Below are positions 8,337 through 14,976 of a stretch of DNA of 25,059 nucleotides, piece by piece. The stretch comes from a virus, in IMG/VR virus record IMGVR_UViG_3300029994_000019, positions 1 to 25,059 of that record; one strand, given 5' to 3'. Numbering within the stretch: the first letter of the stretch is position 1; every line of letters begins with the position of its first letter. A model generated the notes under the pieces. The model was given only the letters and a program-made list of their open reading frames with translations. It was not told where the DNA came from and did not search any database. Both the position numbers and the translations under genes were made by a program.

Positions 8337-8974
8337 AGGGTTTTAGAACAGCACCACAAGGTAATCGTAAAGAGAAAATTCGCGCACATGAGGTTCAACT
8401 TAAGAACTTAGAGATGTCTGTTCGCATCAATCAAATGATGACTCAGCAACTTATGCAGAACTTAAAAGGTATGCATGAAGACATCGGCAGAGCGTTGAAT
8501 CTTATCTCAGAAATGCAATATAAGATCCTAGCCATTCAAAAAGTGTCTGGTCTAGATCTCGCAGCTATGAATGCTGTTGCTAACGAGCAACGTCTTCAAG
8601 ATTTCTGTGAAGCTTCTGATAAAGAAGATGCTGAAAAAGGTTTCACTAACGGTGATACAGTCAACGAACAATCTACTGTAGTCATCACTTCTACAACCGA
8701 AGGTAGCGATACTGGTATCTTCCGCTCAAGACTTAAGTTGTCTGAGTGCGGTGTTCCAGATCTTATTAATGCCTTCATGGGCCGTGAAGTTGGAGCAAAA
8801 GCAATTGTTACTCTAAACGGATTAGAACATGAAGTTGAACTCCTCGCTATTAGACAACCCGCTGTGGAAGTTCCAGCAGCTACAGAATCAGAAGAAACTG
8901 CAGCGACAGATGACAGCGAAAGCGAAACTACTAGTTTTACTGCGACTACTCAAGATAACCAGGCCACTGCCTAA
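8333..8974 (+). CDS. coiled-coil protein of unknown function
   Basis: The 213-residue protein starts within the stop of the kinase gene (ATGA). Residues ~15-75 look like a continuous helix or coiled coil (HEVQLKNLEMSVRINQMMTQ and on). A more compact segment follows around 125-170 (FRSRLKLSECGVPDLINAFM, then AIVTLNGLEHEVELLAI). The last ~45 residues are Thr/Ala/Glu-rich and probably disordered. No catalytic motif, signal peptide or membrane segment is seen. It is co-translated with both neighbours, and the next gene's ATG overlaps its stop by one base. Function unknown; a scaffolding or regulatory partner is as likely as a virion protein. Confidence 0.75.
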   Translation: MKGFRTAPQGNRKEKIRAHEVQLKNLEMSVRINQMMTQQLMQNLKGMHEDIGRALNLISEMQYKILAIQKVSGLDLAAMNAVANEQRLQDFCEASDKEDAEKGFTNGDTVNEQSTVVITSTTEGSDTGIFRSRLKLSECGVPDLINAFMGREVGAKAIVTLNGLEHEVELLAIRQPAVEVPAATESEETAATDDSESETTSFTATTQDNQATA

Positions 8975-9387
8975 TGTCTAAAAAGGACAGCACTATGGAC
9001 TCGCGATGCCCTCGGGGTCTAAAGTGCAATCCGGATAAGTTCTGTCCACTTGCGGTAATGCGACTCAGAGCGATTCGTACTGCCGGGCACGAACTAACTG
9101 AAGAGGAAGAAGCAAAGCTTCCAGGTTGTCCATGGGCTGTAAACCACCAGCTTGCTAACTACTGTTTTTTTAACTACATCAAAGACTATGTGGGTGATAA
9201 ACCGCCCTCTGATATCGAAGTTGCATCCTTGAACTGTATCTCTGTTGACGCAGTTAAGAAGACTGAGAAGAACGCTTTGAATAAGATTAGGAACACAGAG
9301 CAGTTTCAAGATTTGAAAGAATCTTTAGATGGCGGAAGTATATTAGATGATCACCTCACAGACGAAGACTATAAGATCTACAGATAA
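8974..9387 (+). CDS. Cys-rich protein with sigma-region-4-like HTH
   Basis: The N-terminal half has six cysteines in a probable zinc- or metal-binding arrangement: CPRGLKCNPDKFCPLA, then LPGCPWA and YCFFNY. The C-terminal half, roughly residues 77-107, reads SDIEVASLNCISVDAVKKTE followed by KNALNKIR, which parallels sigma-70 region 4 (S-x-x-E-V-A, I-S-x-x-x-V, E-K-x-A-L-x-K-I-R). It could be a transcription regulator acting on RNA polymerase or DNA. The ATG at 8974 overlaps the upstream stop. An in-frame ATG at 8995 has a better ribosome site (AAAAGGA seven bases before it) and would drop seven residues without touching the cysteines. The sigma comparison is by eye. Confidence 0.75.
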   Translation: MSKKDSTMDSRCPRGLKCNPDKFCPLAVMRLRAIRTAGHELTEEEEAKLPGCPWAVNHQLANYCFFNYIKDYVGDKPPSDIEVASLNCISVDAVKKTEKNALNKIRNTEQFQDLKESLDGGSILDDHLTDEDYKIYR

Positions 9388-9436
9388 ATCTAATACGATA
9401 TGGGTGTTGTTATGTTTCCTACAGCAACTAAAGATC

Positions 9437-9586
9437 ATGGAGAAACTTAATTTTAGCGCCACTGACGTAACTCCTTTTACCTGGAATCCTACTCTCAATG
9501 GTGGTATGGGCAGCGAAGAACCTCATGGTCCTCAATGGATACTAAGAGTATGGCGAAAGGAAGAATATGAACAATGTAAATTTTAA
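9437..9586 (+). CDS. small hypothetical protein
   Basis: An ATG at 9437 gives 49 residues rich in Gly, Trp and Pro (TPFTWNPTLNGGMGSEEPHG, then QWILRVWRKEEYEQCKF). The frame is open back to 9347, where an upstream ATG would overlap the preceding gene by 41 bases. I prefer 9437 because the extra residues look like read-through of intergenic sequence, but the ribosome site is weak for both. It overlaps the next gene's start by 20 bases. I do not recognise it. The clustered Trp and Arg/Lys residues suggest a folded mini-protein. Confidence 0.5.
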   Translation: MEKLNFSATDVTPFTWNPTLNGGMGSEEPHGPQWILRVWRKEEYEQCKF

Positions 9587-9941
9587 TTTCTGGTTACAGG
9601 GTTACTTTGAACTAATGGGTCCTCAAGATGGAACATCGCCAGAATTACATGGATTTCAAGTTAAACTTATACAAGAGCATATTGCCTTGGTAAAGAAGAC
9701 TGAAGCTCTTGGAGAATTCGCTGCTTGGCTTCAAGGTTATCTAGATGCAGCTATCGGTGTTCCAGGTACTTACACTTCTTTAGGAGCTCAGCATTATTTA
9801 ACTATCAGTGCTAAACTAAGTCAAGTTTTTGCTCATGTAGTTCAACCTGTAGTTGTTCCAAGTGGACCTGGCCAGTCTGCAACCCTTCTTAAGTATCTGG
9901 AGTCTGGAAAAGGCATTGACTCTACGATGCTATACTGCTAA
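9567..9941 (+). CDS. phage hypothetical protein with repeated WLQGY motif
   Basis: AAGGAAG at 9557-9563 is well placed before ATG 9567. The 124-residue protein begins MNNVNFNFWLQGYFELM and has a second copy of the same pattern at EFAAWLQGYLDA, about 45 residues later. LHGFQVKLIQEHIALVKK lies between. FWLQGYFE followed by an I-x-x-H-x-x-L-V helix is a pattern I associate with a common family of uncharacterised phage proteins. No enzyme motif is visible. It is the last gene before the promoter-like element at 9956, so it probably ends this sub-operon. Function unknown. Confidence 0.7.
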   Translation: MNNVNFNFWLQGYFELMGPQDGTSPELHGFQVKLIQEHIALVKKTEALGEFAAWLQGYLDAAIGVPGTYTSLGAQHYLTISAKLSQVFAHVVQPVVVPSGPGQSATLLKYLESGKGIDSTMLYC

Positions 9942-9955
9942 TTCATAGTCGATAG

Positions 9956-9975
9956 CCTGGTATAATCTTAGGTGG
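9956..9975 (+). promoter_or_regulatory. extended -10 promoter of the protease gene
   Basis: CCTGGTATAAT at 9956-9966 matches the 1329-1339 element base for base over eleven positions, and AGGTGG (9970-9975) follows as it does there, with three fewer bases between. There is no convincing -35. Transcription starting near 9973 would leave only about four bases before ATG 9977, so the message may be nearly leaderless, because AGGTGG is only one base from the start codon and poorly placed as a ribosome site. The promoter role is inferred. Confidence 0.55.
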
Positions 9976-9976
9976 T

Positions 9977-11608
9977 ATGTCAAAGAAACCACTTGAGATC
10001 GATATGTGTGCAGGTTCCCAACTTAGGGACACCCAGGGAGAGATGCTCTCTGTAGAGGGAGCCGACATCGGTGAACTCGAAGCAGGCAAGGGCCGCATCA
10101 ACGACAACCACGGTAAAGGTTTCTTCAATTCAATCGGCCGCGTCACTTCAGCTAAGAAGATCTTTAAGGCAGAAGATTGCGACAACGACCGTCAAAAATA
10201 CTATTGGGATAAAGTTAAGGCTCCGTACGTGTATGTTCGTGCAACCTTGTACGACGACGAGGACCACCCAAACGCCAAAGCCGCAGCTGCAATTCTGCGT
10301 AACGTTCATAAAACTGACTGTCCTTTAAAATTGAAAGCGTCAGTAGAAGGCGGAGTAGTTTCACGTGGGATCTCAGACCCGACTCTCCTCGCAAGGACAA
10401 AGATTCATTCTGTTGCACTAACTTTTACTCCTGCCAATACGGCCACTCTAGTTGAGCCACTAAACTTAGATAAATCGCAGCACGATGAGGAATCCGATAT
10501 GGAACTCATCAAATCTGTTATACACCTTGCAGAAACGAACGTACCTTCATTCCGTCATATCGCTCGTGATGCCTCAGCGTCTAGGGTGCGCTCTAACATC
10601 GAGAAGATCGTAGAGTTGATGAAGGGCGATAAAACTATTGATATCCCTACTAAGCAAGAGATACTTCAATACGCTCTTGAGTGCAAGATTCAAAACAATG
10701 TAGCGAAAATTCACGAACTAGTCGAAGCTTCCTCTGAAGAGCTTGAAAAAGACATGAAGAGTAAGTTGGCTGGTGCCGCAATGATGGGTGCTGCCGCTTT
10801 AGCACCAAATACTGCTCAAGCTCCACAAGCTCCAAAAACAGCAATGAGTCAACCGGCCACAAATCTATCTAGAATGCCTTTAGAGCATCAGAATGCATAC
10901 AAGGAGTTCTCTCACAAGAATCCTCTTCTAGGCGCGATCGGGATGGTTGAGTCAAGCGGTGGATTGAATTACGATCACAAGCCTTTAAAGAACGGTCACA
11001 GAGCTGGTGGAATGTTTGGAATGCTGCCTACTGCAGCTGAATATACACTAAGAACTAATCCAGAGCTTGCTAAGAAATACGGCGACATGGCCGAATACTC
11101 TAAAGATTTAAATAAGAATCACGCCAAAATTACAGAGCGTTTCAACAATGATCCTCAAGCTGCCTATGATTTCGCAGATGCATTGTTAAAGAGAAACAAG
11201 TCAAAAACTAAAGATATCAATATGTTAGTGCATTCTTGGACTAACGGTTTGAAGGGAACTTGGGACAAATATAAAGGCGAAGGTCCTCAAGGTATTCAAG
11301 ATTCTGACTACGTGAAAAAAGTTATGACCGAATACGGCAAGTTGCATCCTAAAAAGGCGGCAAAGCCAACTAAGTCAATTAAGAAGGCCCTAACTGCGGG
11401 TTACGGTGGAGCTGGTTCTCCAACAGGTAATACCGGAGGCGGAGTACTACAATCTGAGTCGCTGGATGTAGGAAATGGTAAGGGTTTCAAGTATGTTACA
11501 TGCGATGACTGCGGCACTGAGCAGATATACTCTAAATTTCAGGTGAAATGTAGAGATTGCGGTAAATCATTCCCTTTGGAGAAGTTACACAAGTTGTTTC
11601 TTAGGTAA
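9977..11608 (+). CDS. prohead protease fused to a lytic-transglycosylase-like domain, capsid-like peptide and zinc ribbon
   Basis: Four parts are visible in 543 residues. (1) Residues 1-~165 resemble a prohead serine protease: NDNHGKGF (H45), KASVEGGVVSRG (S122) and IHSVALTFTPAN (H144) give a plausible H-S-H set. (2) After a helical stretch and an Ala/Met-rich hydrophobic run (~263-280), residues ~300-425 look like a lytic transglycosylase: GMVESSGG with E325, then AGGMFGMLPTAAEY and a late SWTNGL. (3) Residues 470-497, starting KALTAGYGGAGSPT, repeat the capsid protein N-terminal region (21 of 28 identical). (4) C509-x2-C512 and C525-x2-C528 form a zinc ribbon. Phage head proteases cleave scaffold and capsid; self-processing that frees the hydrolase is inference. 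The start is fixed by the upstream in-frame stop at 9953. Confidence 0.8.
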   Translation: MSKKPLEIDMCAGSQLRDTQGEMLSVEGADIGELEAGKGRINDNHGKGFFNSIGRVTSAKKIFKAEDCDNDRQKYYWDKVKAPYVYVRATLYDDEDHPNAKAAAAILRNVHKTDCPLKLKASVEGGVVSRGISDPTLLARTKIHSVALTFTPANTATLVEPLNLDKSQHDEESDMELIKSVIHLAETNVPSFRHIARDASASRVRSNIEKIVELMKGDKTIDIPTKQEILQYALECKIQNNVAKIHELVEASSEELEKDMKSKLAGAAMMGAAALAPNTAQAPQAPKTAMSQPATNLSRMPLEHQNAYKEFSHKNPLLGAIGMVESSGGLNYDHKPLKNGHRAGGMFGMLPTAAEYTLRTNPELAKKYGDMAEYSKDLNKNHAKITERFNNDPQAAYDFADALLKRNKSKTKDINMLVHSWTNGLKGTWDKYKGEGPQGIQDSDYVKKVMTEYGKLHPKKAAKPTKSIKKALTAGYGGAGSPTGNTGGGVLQSESLDVGNGKGFKYVTCDDCGTEQIYSKFQVKCRDCGKSFPLEKLHKLFLR

Positions 11609-11660
11609 ACTTCATAGGTAATGTATAGGTGTATGCCGGGCCGGTTTAAGTAATGGGCCA

Positions 11661-11705
11661 TGGTATATTAAGTAATATCAAGTTTTAACTATAGTAGTTA
11701 AGGAG
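11661..11705 (+). promoter_or_regulatory. candidate promoter and leader hairpin of the capsid cluster
   Basis: This is part of the 104-base space between protease and the next gene. TGGTATATT at 11661-11669 resembles the extended -10 elements elsewhere. Downstream, TTAACT (11685-11690) can pair with AGTTAA (11696-11701), forming a six-base stem whose 3' arm touches the AGGAG ribosome site (11701-11705). The hairpin could modulate translation. No strong terminator is visible between the protease stop and this element. Confidence 0.45.
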
Positions 11706-11712
11706 AACTAAA

Positions 11713-12135
11713 ATGGCAAATATTAATTCAATCATGGCAAAAGTAGCCCGTAACGCTCAAACTATCGGTTTGACTGTTGCTTCACAAACTGCTACTACTG
11801 TCGTAATTCAAGACGGTGGAGCAACCCTTACCGTTGGTTACGCTCTAGCATCAATCCAACTTCCACAAGGTGGAGTTGATCCAACTGTGTCGCCTTTCCT
11901 TGGAATCGGCATCGCAAATCCAGGACAACTTACCCTTACTTCTAGCAATTCAGGCGGAACAGTAGCTGACGTTATCGACAGCGCAACTGCTGCTCAAGTG
12001 TTAGCAATGTTAGCGTGGTTCGCAAATGACATCATCCTCGCGGATGCAACAACTCCAATCACCACTACAAACGGCTATGCTCAAGGTATTGCACGTATCC
12101 GTGGCGATTCAGACATGATCAACATTGGACAGTAA
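11713..12135 (+). CDS. probable head-associated structural protein, function unknown
   Basis: The 140-residue protein has an AGGAG ribosome site seven bases before ATG. It is rich in Ala, Thr, Gly, Ile and Val with alternating beta-type stretches (SQTATTVVIQDGGATLTVGY, then GQLTLTSSNSGGTVADVIDS) and few charges. That composition fits a small virion or decoration-type protein. Its position between protease and scaffold/capsid genes supports a head role. There is no signal peptide or catalytic motif. The C-terminal part carries an IARIRGDSDMINIGQ end. Assignment as a structural protein is inference from composition and neighbourhood. Confidence 0.6.
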   Translation: MANINSIMAKVARNAQTIGLTVASQTATTVVIQDGGATLTVGYALASIQLPQGGVDPTVSPFLGIGIANPGQLTLTSSNSGGTVADVIDSATAAQVLAMLAWFANDIILADATTPITTTNGYAQGIARIRGDSDMINIGQ

Positions 12136-12163
12136 TTGACCGATTGATTAACGAGGAGTTAAC

Positions 12164-12952
12164 ATGAAAGACGAATTAAGAAAAAGCTTAACAGACCTGA
12201 TCGATGAAACTCTCCATGAATTGGAAGAGCTTCAAAAGTCACGTTTTGCAGCTTCAGAAATCGACATTAAGGGACCAGGCGAAGGAATCGCTGGCAAACC
12301 TACTAATGGCGATCTTCATGCAAAAGCTGAAGATAAAGACGAAGATAAAGACGAAGATAAAGACGAAGACGACAAAGACGAGAAGGCTGAAAAAGCTGAA
12401 GGTCAGAACCGTCAAGCAGATCCAGATGGTGGACACCACAAGATGGACAAAGGCGAAGGCCAAAATCGTCAAGCTGATCCAGACGGCGGACATCACAAGA
12501 TGGACAAAGCTGAAGATAAAGACGACGACAAAGACGACAAGAAAAAAGACAAAGACGCTAAAGGCGGCGACGAGCACGAGAAGAAAGAAAAAGACGCTAT
12601 CGGCAAACTCGCTAACTTGGCAGGCATGAAAAAGTCTCAAGAAGAGCAAGAATCGTTATTCAAAAGCATGGTTGAAGAGAGAGTAAGACCTCTTGAAGAC
12701 AAGCTTTCAACGATCCTAAATCTTGTTAACAAGATTGCAGACCAACCAGTTCAGACTAAGGGAAGTACTTATCGTGCACAACCATTACATAAAAGTAATG
12801 ATGGTGTAGGTGAGCAGTTGTCTAAAGCTGATGTGGCTTCTAAACTATTTGACTTGAAAAAGTCAGGAACAAAAGTTGACTCTCTGGATATCACCAGGGC
12901 GGAAATGGGACACGATCTCGCAAAGATCGCAGCCAAATATAATATTTCGTAA
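12164..12952 (+). CDS. acidic repeat-containing protein, scaffold/prohead-core candidate
   Basis: The 262-residue protein lies directly before the capsid gene, the classic scaffold position. An N-terminal helix (MKDELRKSLTDLIDETLHEL) leads into a very charged, low-complexity region (~50-150) with EDKD repeats and two 19-residue repeats beginning EGQNRQADPDGGHHKMDK. A coiled-coil-like segment follows (~165-200: EEQESLFKSMVEERVRPLED) and a basic/helical end. Scaffolds are commonly helical, charged and removed by the protease. The AGGAG ribosome site (12153 on) lies between TTAAC and GTTAA arms, a possible weak hairpin. The repeats contain paired histidines, which could bind metal. Function is inferred from position and composition. 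Confidence 0.6.
   Translation: MKDELRKSLTDLIDETLHELEELQKSRFAASEIDIKGPGEGIAGKPTNGDLHAKAEDKDEDKDEDKDEDDKDEKAEKAEGQNRQADPDGGHHKMDKGEGQNRQADPDGGHHKMDKAEDKDDDKDDKKKDKDAKGGDEHEKKEKDAIGKLANLAGMKKSQEEQESLFKSMVEERVRPLEDKLSTILNLVNKIADQPVQTKGSTYRAQPLHKSNDGVGEQLSKADVASKLFDLKKSGTKVDSLDITRAEMGHDLAKIAAKYNIS
12329..12364 (+). repeat. three tandem copies of a 12-base unit encoding EDKD
   Basis: GAAGATAAAGAC is repeated three times without a change inside the scaffold candidate, followed by a degenerate fourth (GAAGACGAC). Exact identity suggests recent slippage and possible copy-number variation between isolates. Confidence 0.9.
12398..12511 (+). repeat. two tandem 57-base repeats encoding a 19-residue unit
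   Basis: Units at 12398-12454 and 12455-12511 encode EGQNRQADPDGGHHKMDK plus a variable last residue (Gly or Ala). Differences between the copies are almost all at third codon positions, so the protein sequence has been kept while the DNA drifted. Confidence 0.9.
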
Positions 12953-12970
12953 TCAAAGGGAGAAACGAAA

Positions 12971-14413
12971 ATGAATGACGCAGTAAACTCAATTTTACAA
13001 GGCCTAGATCAAGGGCTCGTCTCCGCATCGGATATCGAGTCATTGAACAAAGCTATTACAGCAGGATACGGTGGGGCTGGAAAGCCGACCGATCTAACCT
13101 ATGGTGGAGTGCTACAAGCCGAATCACTAGAGGCAACTCTTAAGTCGATCACCTTCGACATGAAGAACCTCAAGTTTTGGCCAGCTATCTCTGTAGACAA
13201 AGCTTATAACCTATTCGAACAATACAATCGTTTGATCAGTTATGGTTCTGACAGTGCTCCGTATATCGGAGAAGGTGGAGCTCCTCAAGAGGAAGATTCT
13301 ACTTACGTACGTGACGGTCAAAAGATCGTGTTCTTCGGAACTAGACGTCGTGTGTCACACCAAATGACATTAGTTCGTGTTACTGTTGGCGACATCGTTG
13401 CTCAACAAGCTAAAGAAGGTACTATGCATCTTCTTAAGAACATCGAACGTGAAATGTATTGGGGACATGCCCACTTCATGAATCAAGTAACTGGTAACGA
13501 AACCGGTTCTGATGCAGATCTTCCATCTAACAGTATCGCGATGAGCGGTTTGTTAAAACAACTTCAAAAAGGCGACACCGATGCGCAAATGCAAGCGGGT
13601 GACTTCTTAGGATATGGCGACTCTAGCTCAATCATCACTGATTTAGCTGGTCAAGTTATGGCTCAAGATGACATCGAACGTTTAGCGGTTATTGCTCTCG
13701 AAAACTTCGGTGCTCCTGATCAATTGCACATCGAACCAGCTGCTCTTTCAGCTTTCGTTAAGCAATTTTATCCTCAATTTCGTTCGGCTCCAGGCCTTGC
13801 AAATCAAACCGTTGGTTACGATGTATCTAAAGTACAAACAACTGCCGGCGCGATCGACCTTAAGCCAAACTTGTTCTTGCGTCCTCGTAGTGGCGTTCGC
13901 GCTATTGCAGTAAACGCAGCATCTCCAGCGGCTTCATTCGGAATCACTCCAACAGGAACTGGTTCTACATCAACCTTCGCAGCAGGTGTTTACCAATTGT
14001 CAGTAACAGCAGTAAACGATTCTGGTGAGTCATCTCCAGTAAACAGCACTGTAACTTTGACAGCCAATCAAAACTTACAAGTTGCGATTTCCTCTGTTCC
14101 ACCAGGCGTTAAGTATTTTAAACTTTACTTAAGTGCACCAGGCGGAGCTGCAGGTTCTCAAAAATTTGCCGGTAACTGGGCAAACCAAGGTTCAGCTAAC
14201 TATATTAGCTCGAACGTTCAATTGCCAGGTCTCGGAGAAGCATTCTTGCTTGATATGTCAGCAGAATGTATGCGTTTCAAGCAATTAGCACCATTAAGCA
14301 AGATCAACTTTGCTATCGTGACTACTGCTCTTGAGTTCGCGATCGTAATGTACGGCGCGTTGTTCGTGTATACCCCACGCTTCAACTGCTTGTTCCGCAA
14401 CATCGGAAAATAA
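12971..14413 (+). CDS. major capsid protein with Ig-like insertion
   Basis: The 480-residue protein follows protease and scaffold genes and has a ribosome site GGGAG upstream. Residues 1-~26 form a short helical N-terminus that is a likely cleaved propeptide, then KAITAGYGGAGKPT (27-40) and the conserved-looking start of the shell domain (SITFDMKNLKFWPAISVDKA). The body (~55-315) is what I expect for an HK97-fold capsid of T4-like/large phages. Residues ~316-412 look like an inserted immunoglobulin/fibronectin-like beta domain (FAAGVYQLSVTAVNDSGESS and on), after which the capsid sequence resumes (LDMSAECMRFKQLAPL to FNCLFRNIGK). The insert is probably exposed on the capsid surface. It is followed by a strong terminator. 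Capsid identity is by synteny and overall pattern, since no catalytic motif exists to check. Confidence 0.88.
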   Translation: MNDAVNSILQGLDQGLVSASDIESLNKAITAGYGGAGKPTDLTYGGVLQAESLEATLKSITFDMKNLKFWPAISVDKAYNLFEQYNRLISYGSDSAPYIGEGGAPQEEDSTYVRDGQKIVFFGTRRRVSHQMTLVRVTVGDIVAQQAKEGTMHLLKNIEREMYWGHAHFMNQVTGNETGSDADLPSNSIAMSGLLKQLQKGDTDAQMQAGDFLGYGDSSSIITDLAGQVMAQDDIERLAVIALENFGAPDQLHIEPAALSAFVKQFYPQFRSAPGLANQTVGYDVSKVQTTAGAIDLKPNLFLRPRSGVRAIAVNAASPAASFGITPTGTGSTSTFAAGVYQLSVTAVNDSGESSPVNSTVTLTANQNLQVAISSVPPGVKYFKLYLSAPGGAAGSQKFAGNWANQGSANYISSNVQLPGLGEAFLLDMSAECMRFKQLAPLSKINFAIVTTALEFAIVMYGALFVYTPRFNCLFRNIGK

Positions 14414-14443
14414 GCATCCCCAGCGCAGATTAAAGCGTAGTTT

Positions 14444-14476
14444 AAAGGCTAGTACCCAATGGGTGCTGGCCTTTTT
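14444..14476 (+). terminator. rho-independent terminator after the capsid gene
   Basis: GGCTAGTACCC (14447-14457) pairs with GGGTGCTGGCC (14461-14471) over eleven pairs including two G-U, with an AAT loop. Flanking A and T residues extend the stem, and it ends in TTTTT. This is the clearest terminator in the window and fits the end of the capsid transcript. Confidence 0.9.
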
Positions 14477-14483
14477 ACTTTTC

Positions 14484-14498
14484 GGGTATAATAGTCGT
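14484..14498 (+). promoter_or_regulatory. -10 element six bases before a start codon (leaderless candidate)
   Basis: GGGTATAAT (TATAAT 14487-14492) stands exactly six bases before ATG 14499, so transcription would begin at or next to the start codon. No Shine-Dalgarno sequence is present. It follows the capsid terminator directly, so the gene needs its own promoter. Confidence 0.55.
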
Positions 14499-14960
14499 AT
14501 GACTAAAGAAGAGATTTTAGAACAACAAGTTGAAGCTTTAGAGAAGCTTCTTGACCTTAAATCAGAGATTGTAGATGCTCAAGCTCGCAAGATTGATCGC
14601 ATCGAAACTGAACTCGCACAAGAAAAGCAGAAGCATACTCCATATCCCGGTGTTTGGTATCCAAGCGTCCAACCGTGGGTTGGCGGCAATACTATAACGT
14701 TGCCTACGGCACAATGTCCAGCAACAGGTAGTTATCACGAGTATCCTAGTTTATGGAATGGAACATCTCCAGCACCTTGCAGCAAATGTGGTCAGTATCC
14801 AAGTTCTAGCGGCATCATTACAATCGGCGGGACCGGCGTTGTAACTGCTCAGGGCAGTGCATTAGGTGGAACCTGTACTGATACAGGTGTTGCTGGCGCA
14901 ACTGTAACTTCAGGCTATATCGCACCAGCTGCTAACGTCGTTAGCCTTGCCAGGAAATGA
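14499..14960 (+). CDS. hypothetical protein with coiled coil and Cys/His motif
   Basis: I use ATG 14499 (153 residues). An ATG at 14463 in the same frame lies inside the terminator and promoter, so it is unlikely. Residues 1-45 form a coiled coil (EEILEQQVEALEKLLDLKSE and on). A Pro/Tyr/Trp-rich stretch (YPGVWYPSVQPWVGG) follows, then a possible metal site with C-x-A-T-G-S-Y-H and CSKCG near 88-107. The end is Gly/Thr/Ala-rich and beta-like (VVTAQGSALGGTCTDTGVAG). The look is of a small virion or adaptor protein, but function is unknown. It lacks a ribosome site and is predicted to be translated from a leaderless message. Confidence 0.65.
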   Translation: MTKEEILEQQVEALEKLLDLKSEIVDAQARKIDRIETELAQEKQKHTPYPGVWYPSVQPWVGGNTITLPTAQCPATGSYHEYPSLWNGTSPAPCSKCGQYPSSSGIITIGGTGVVTAQGSALGGTCTDTGVAGATVTSGYIAPAANVVSLARK

Positions 14961-14964
14961 TTAG

Positions 14965-14970
14965 TAGAAT
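14965..14970 (+). promoter_or_regulatory. weak -10-like element six bases before a start codon
   Basis: TAGAAT has the same six-base distance to ATG 14977 as the TATAAT/ATG pair at 14487/14499. The match to the consensus is one base off and there is no -35, so this is tentative. Confidence 0.25.
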
Positions 14971-14976
14971 TGCTTC

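Noticed and set aside
9391-9404. TAATACGA followed by TATGGG, resembling the start of a T7-type promoter
   Set aside because: Only the first bases match, the rest of the T7 consensus is absent, and no T7-like RNA polymerase gene is seen in the window.
10071-10862. Several open frames overlapping the protease gene in other frames and strands
   Set aside because: Their translations lack domain structure, and the protease frame carries clear catalytic motifs throughout.
11634-11660. GC-rich hairpin-like sequence (CCGGGCCGG and GGGCC) after the protease gene as a terminator
   Set aside because: The stem options are only four bases long or have no loop, and there is no T run.
12254-12649. Long open frame on the minus strand opposite the scaffold candidate
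   Set aside because: It arises from the repetitive acidic codons on the plus strand and gives a low-complexity Phe/Val-rich translation without a ribosome site.
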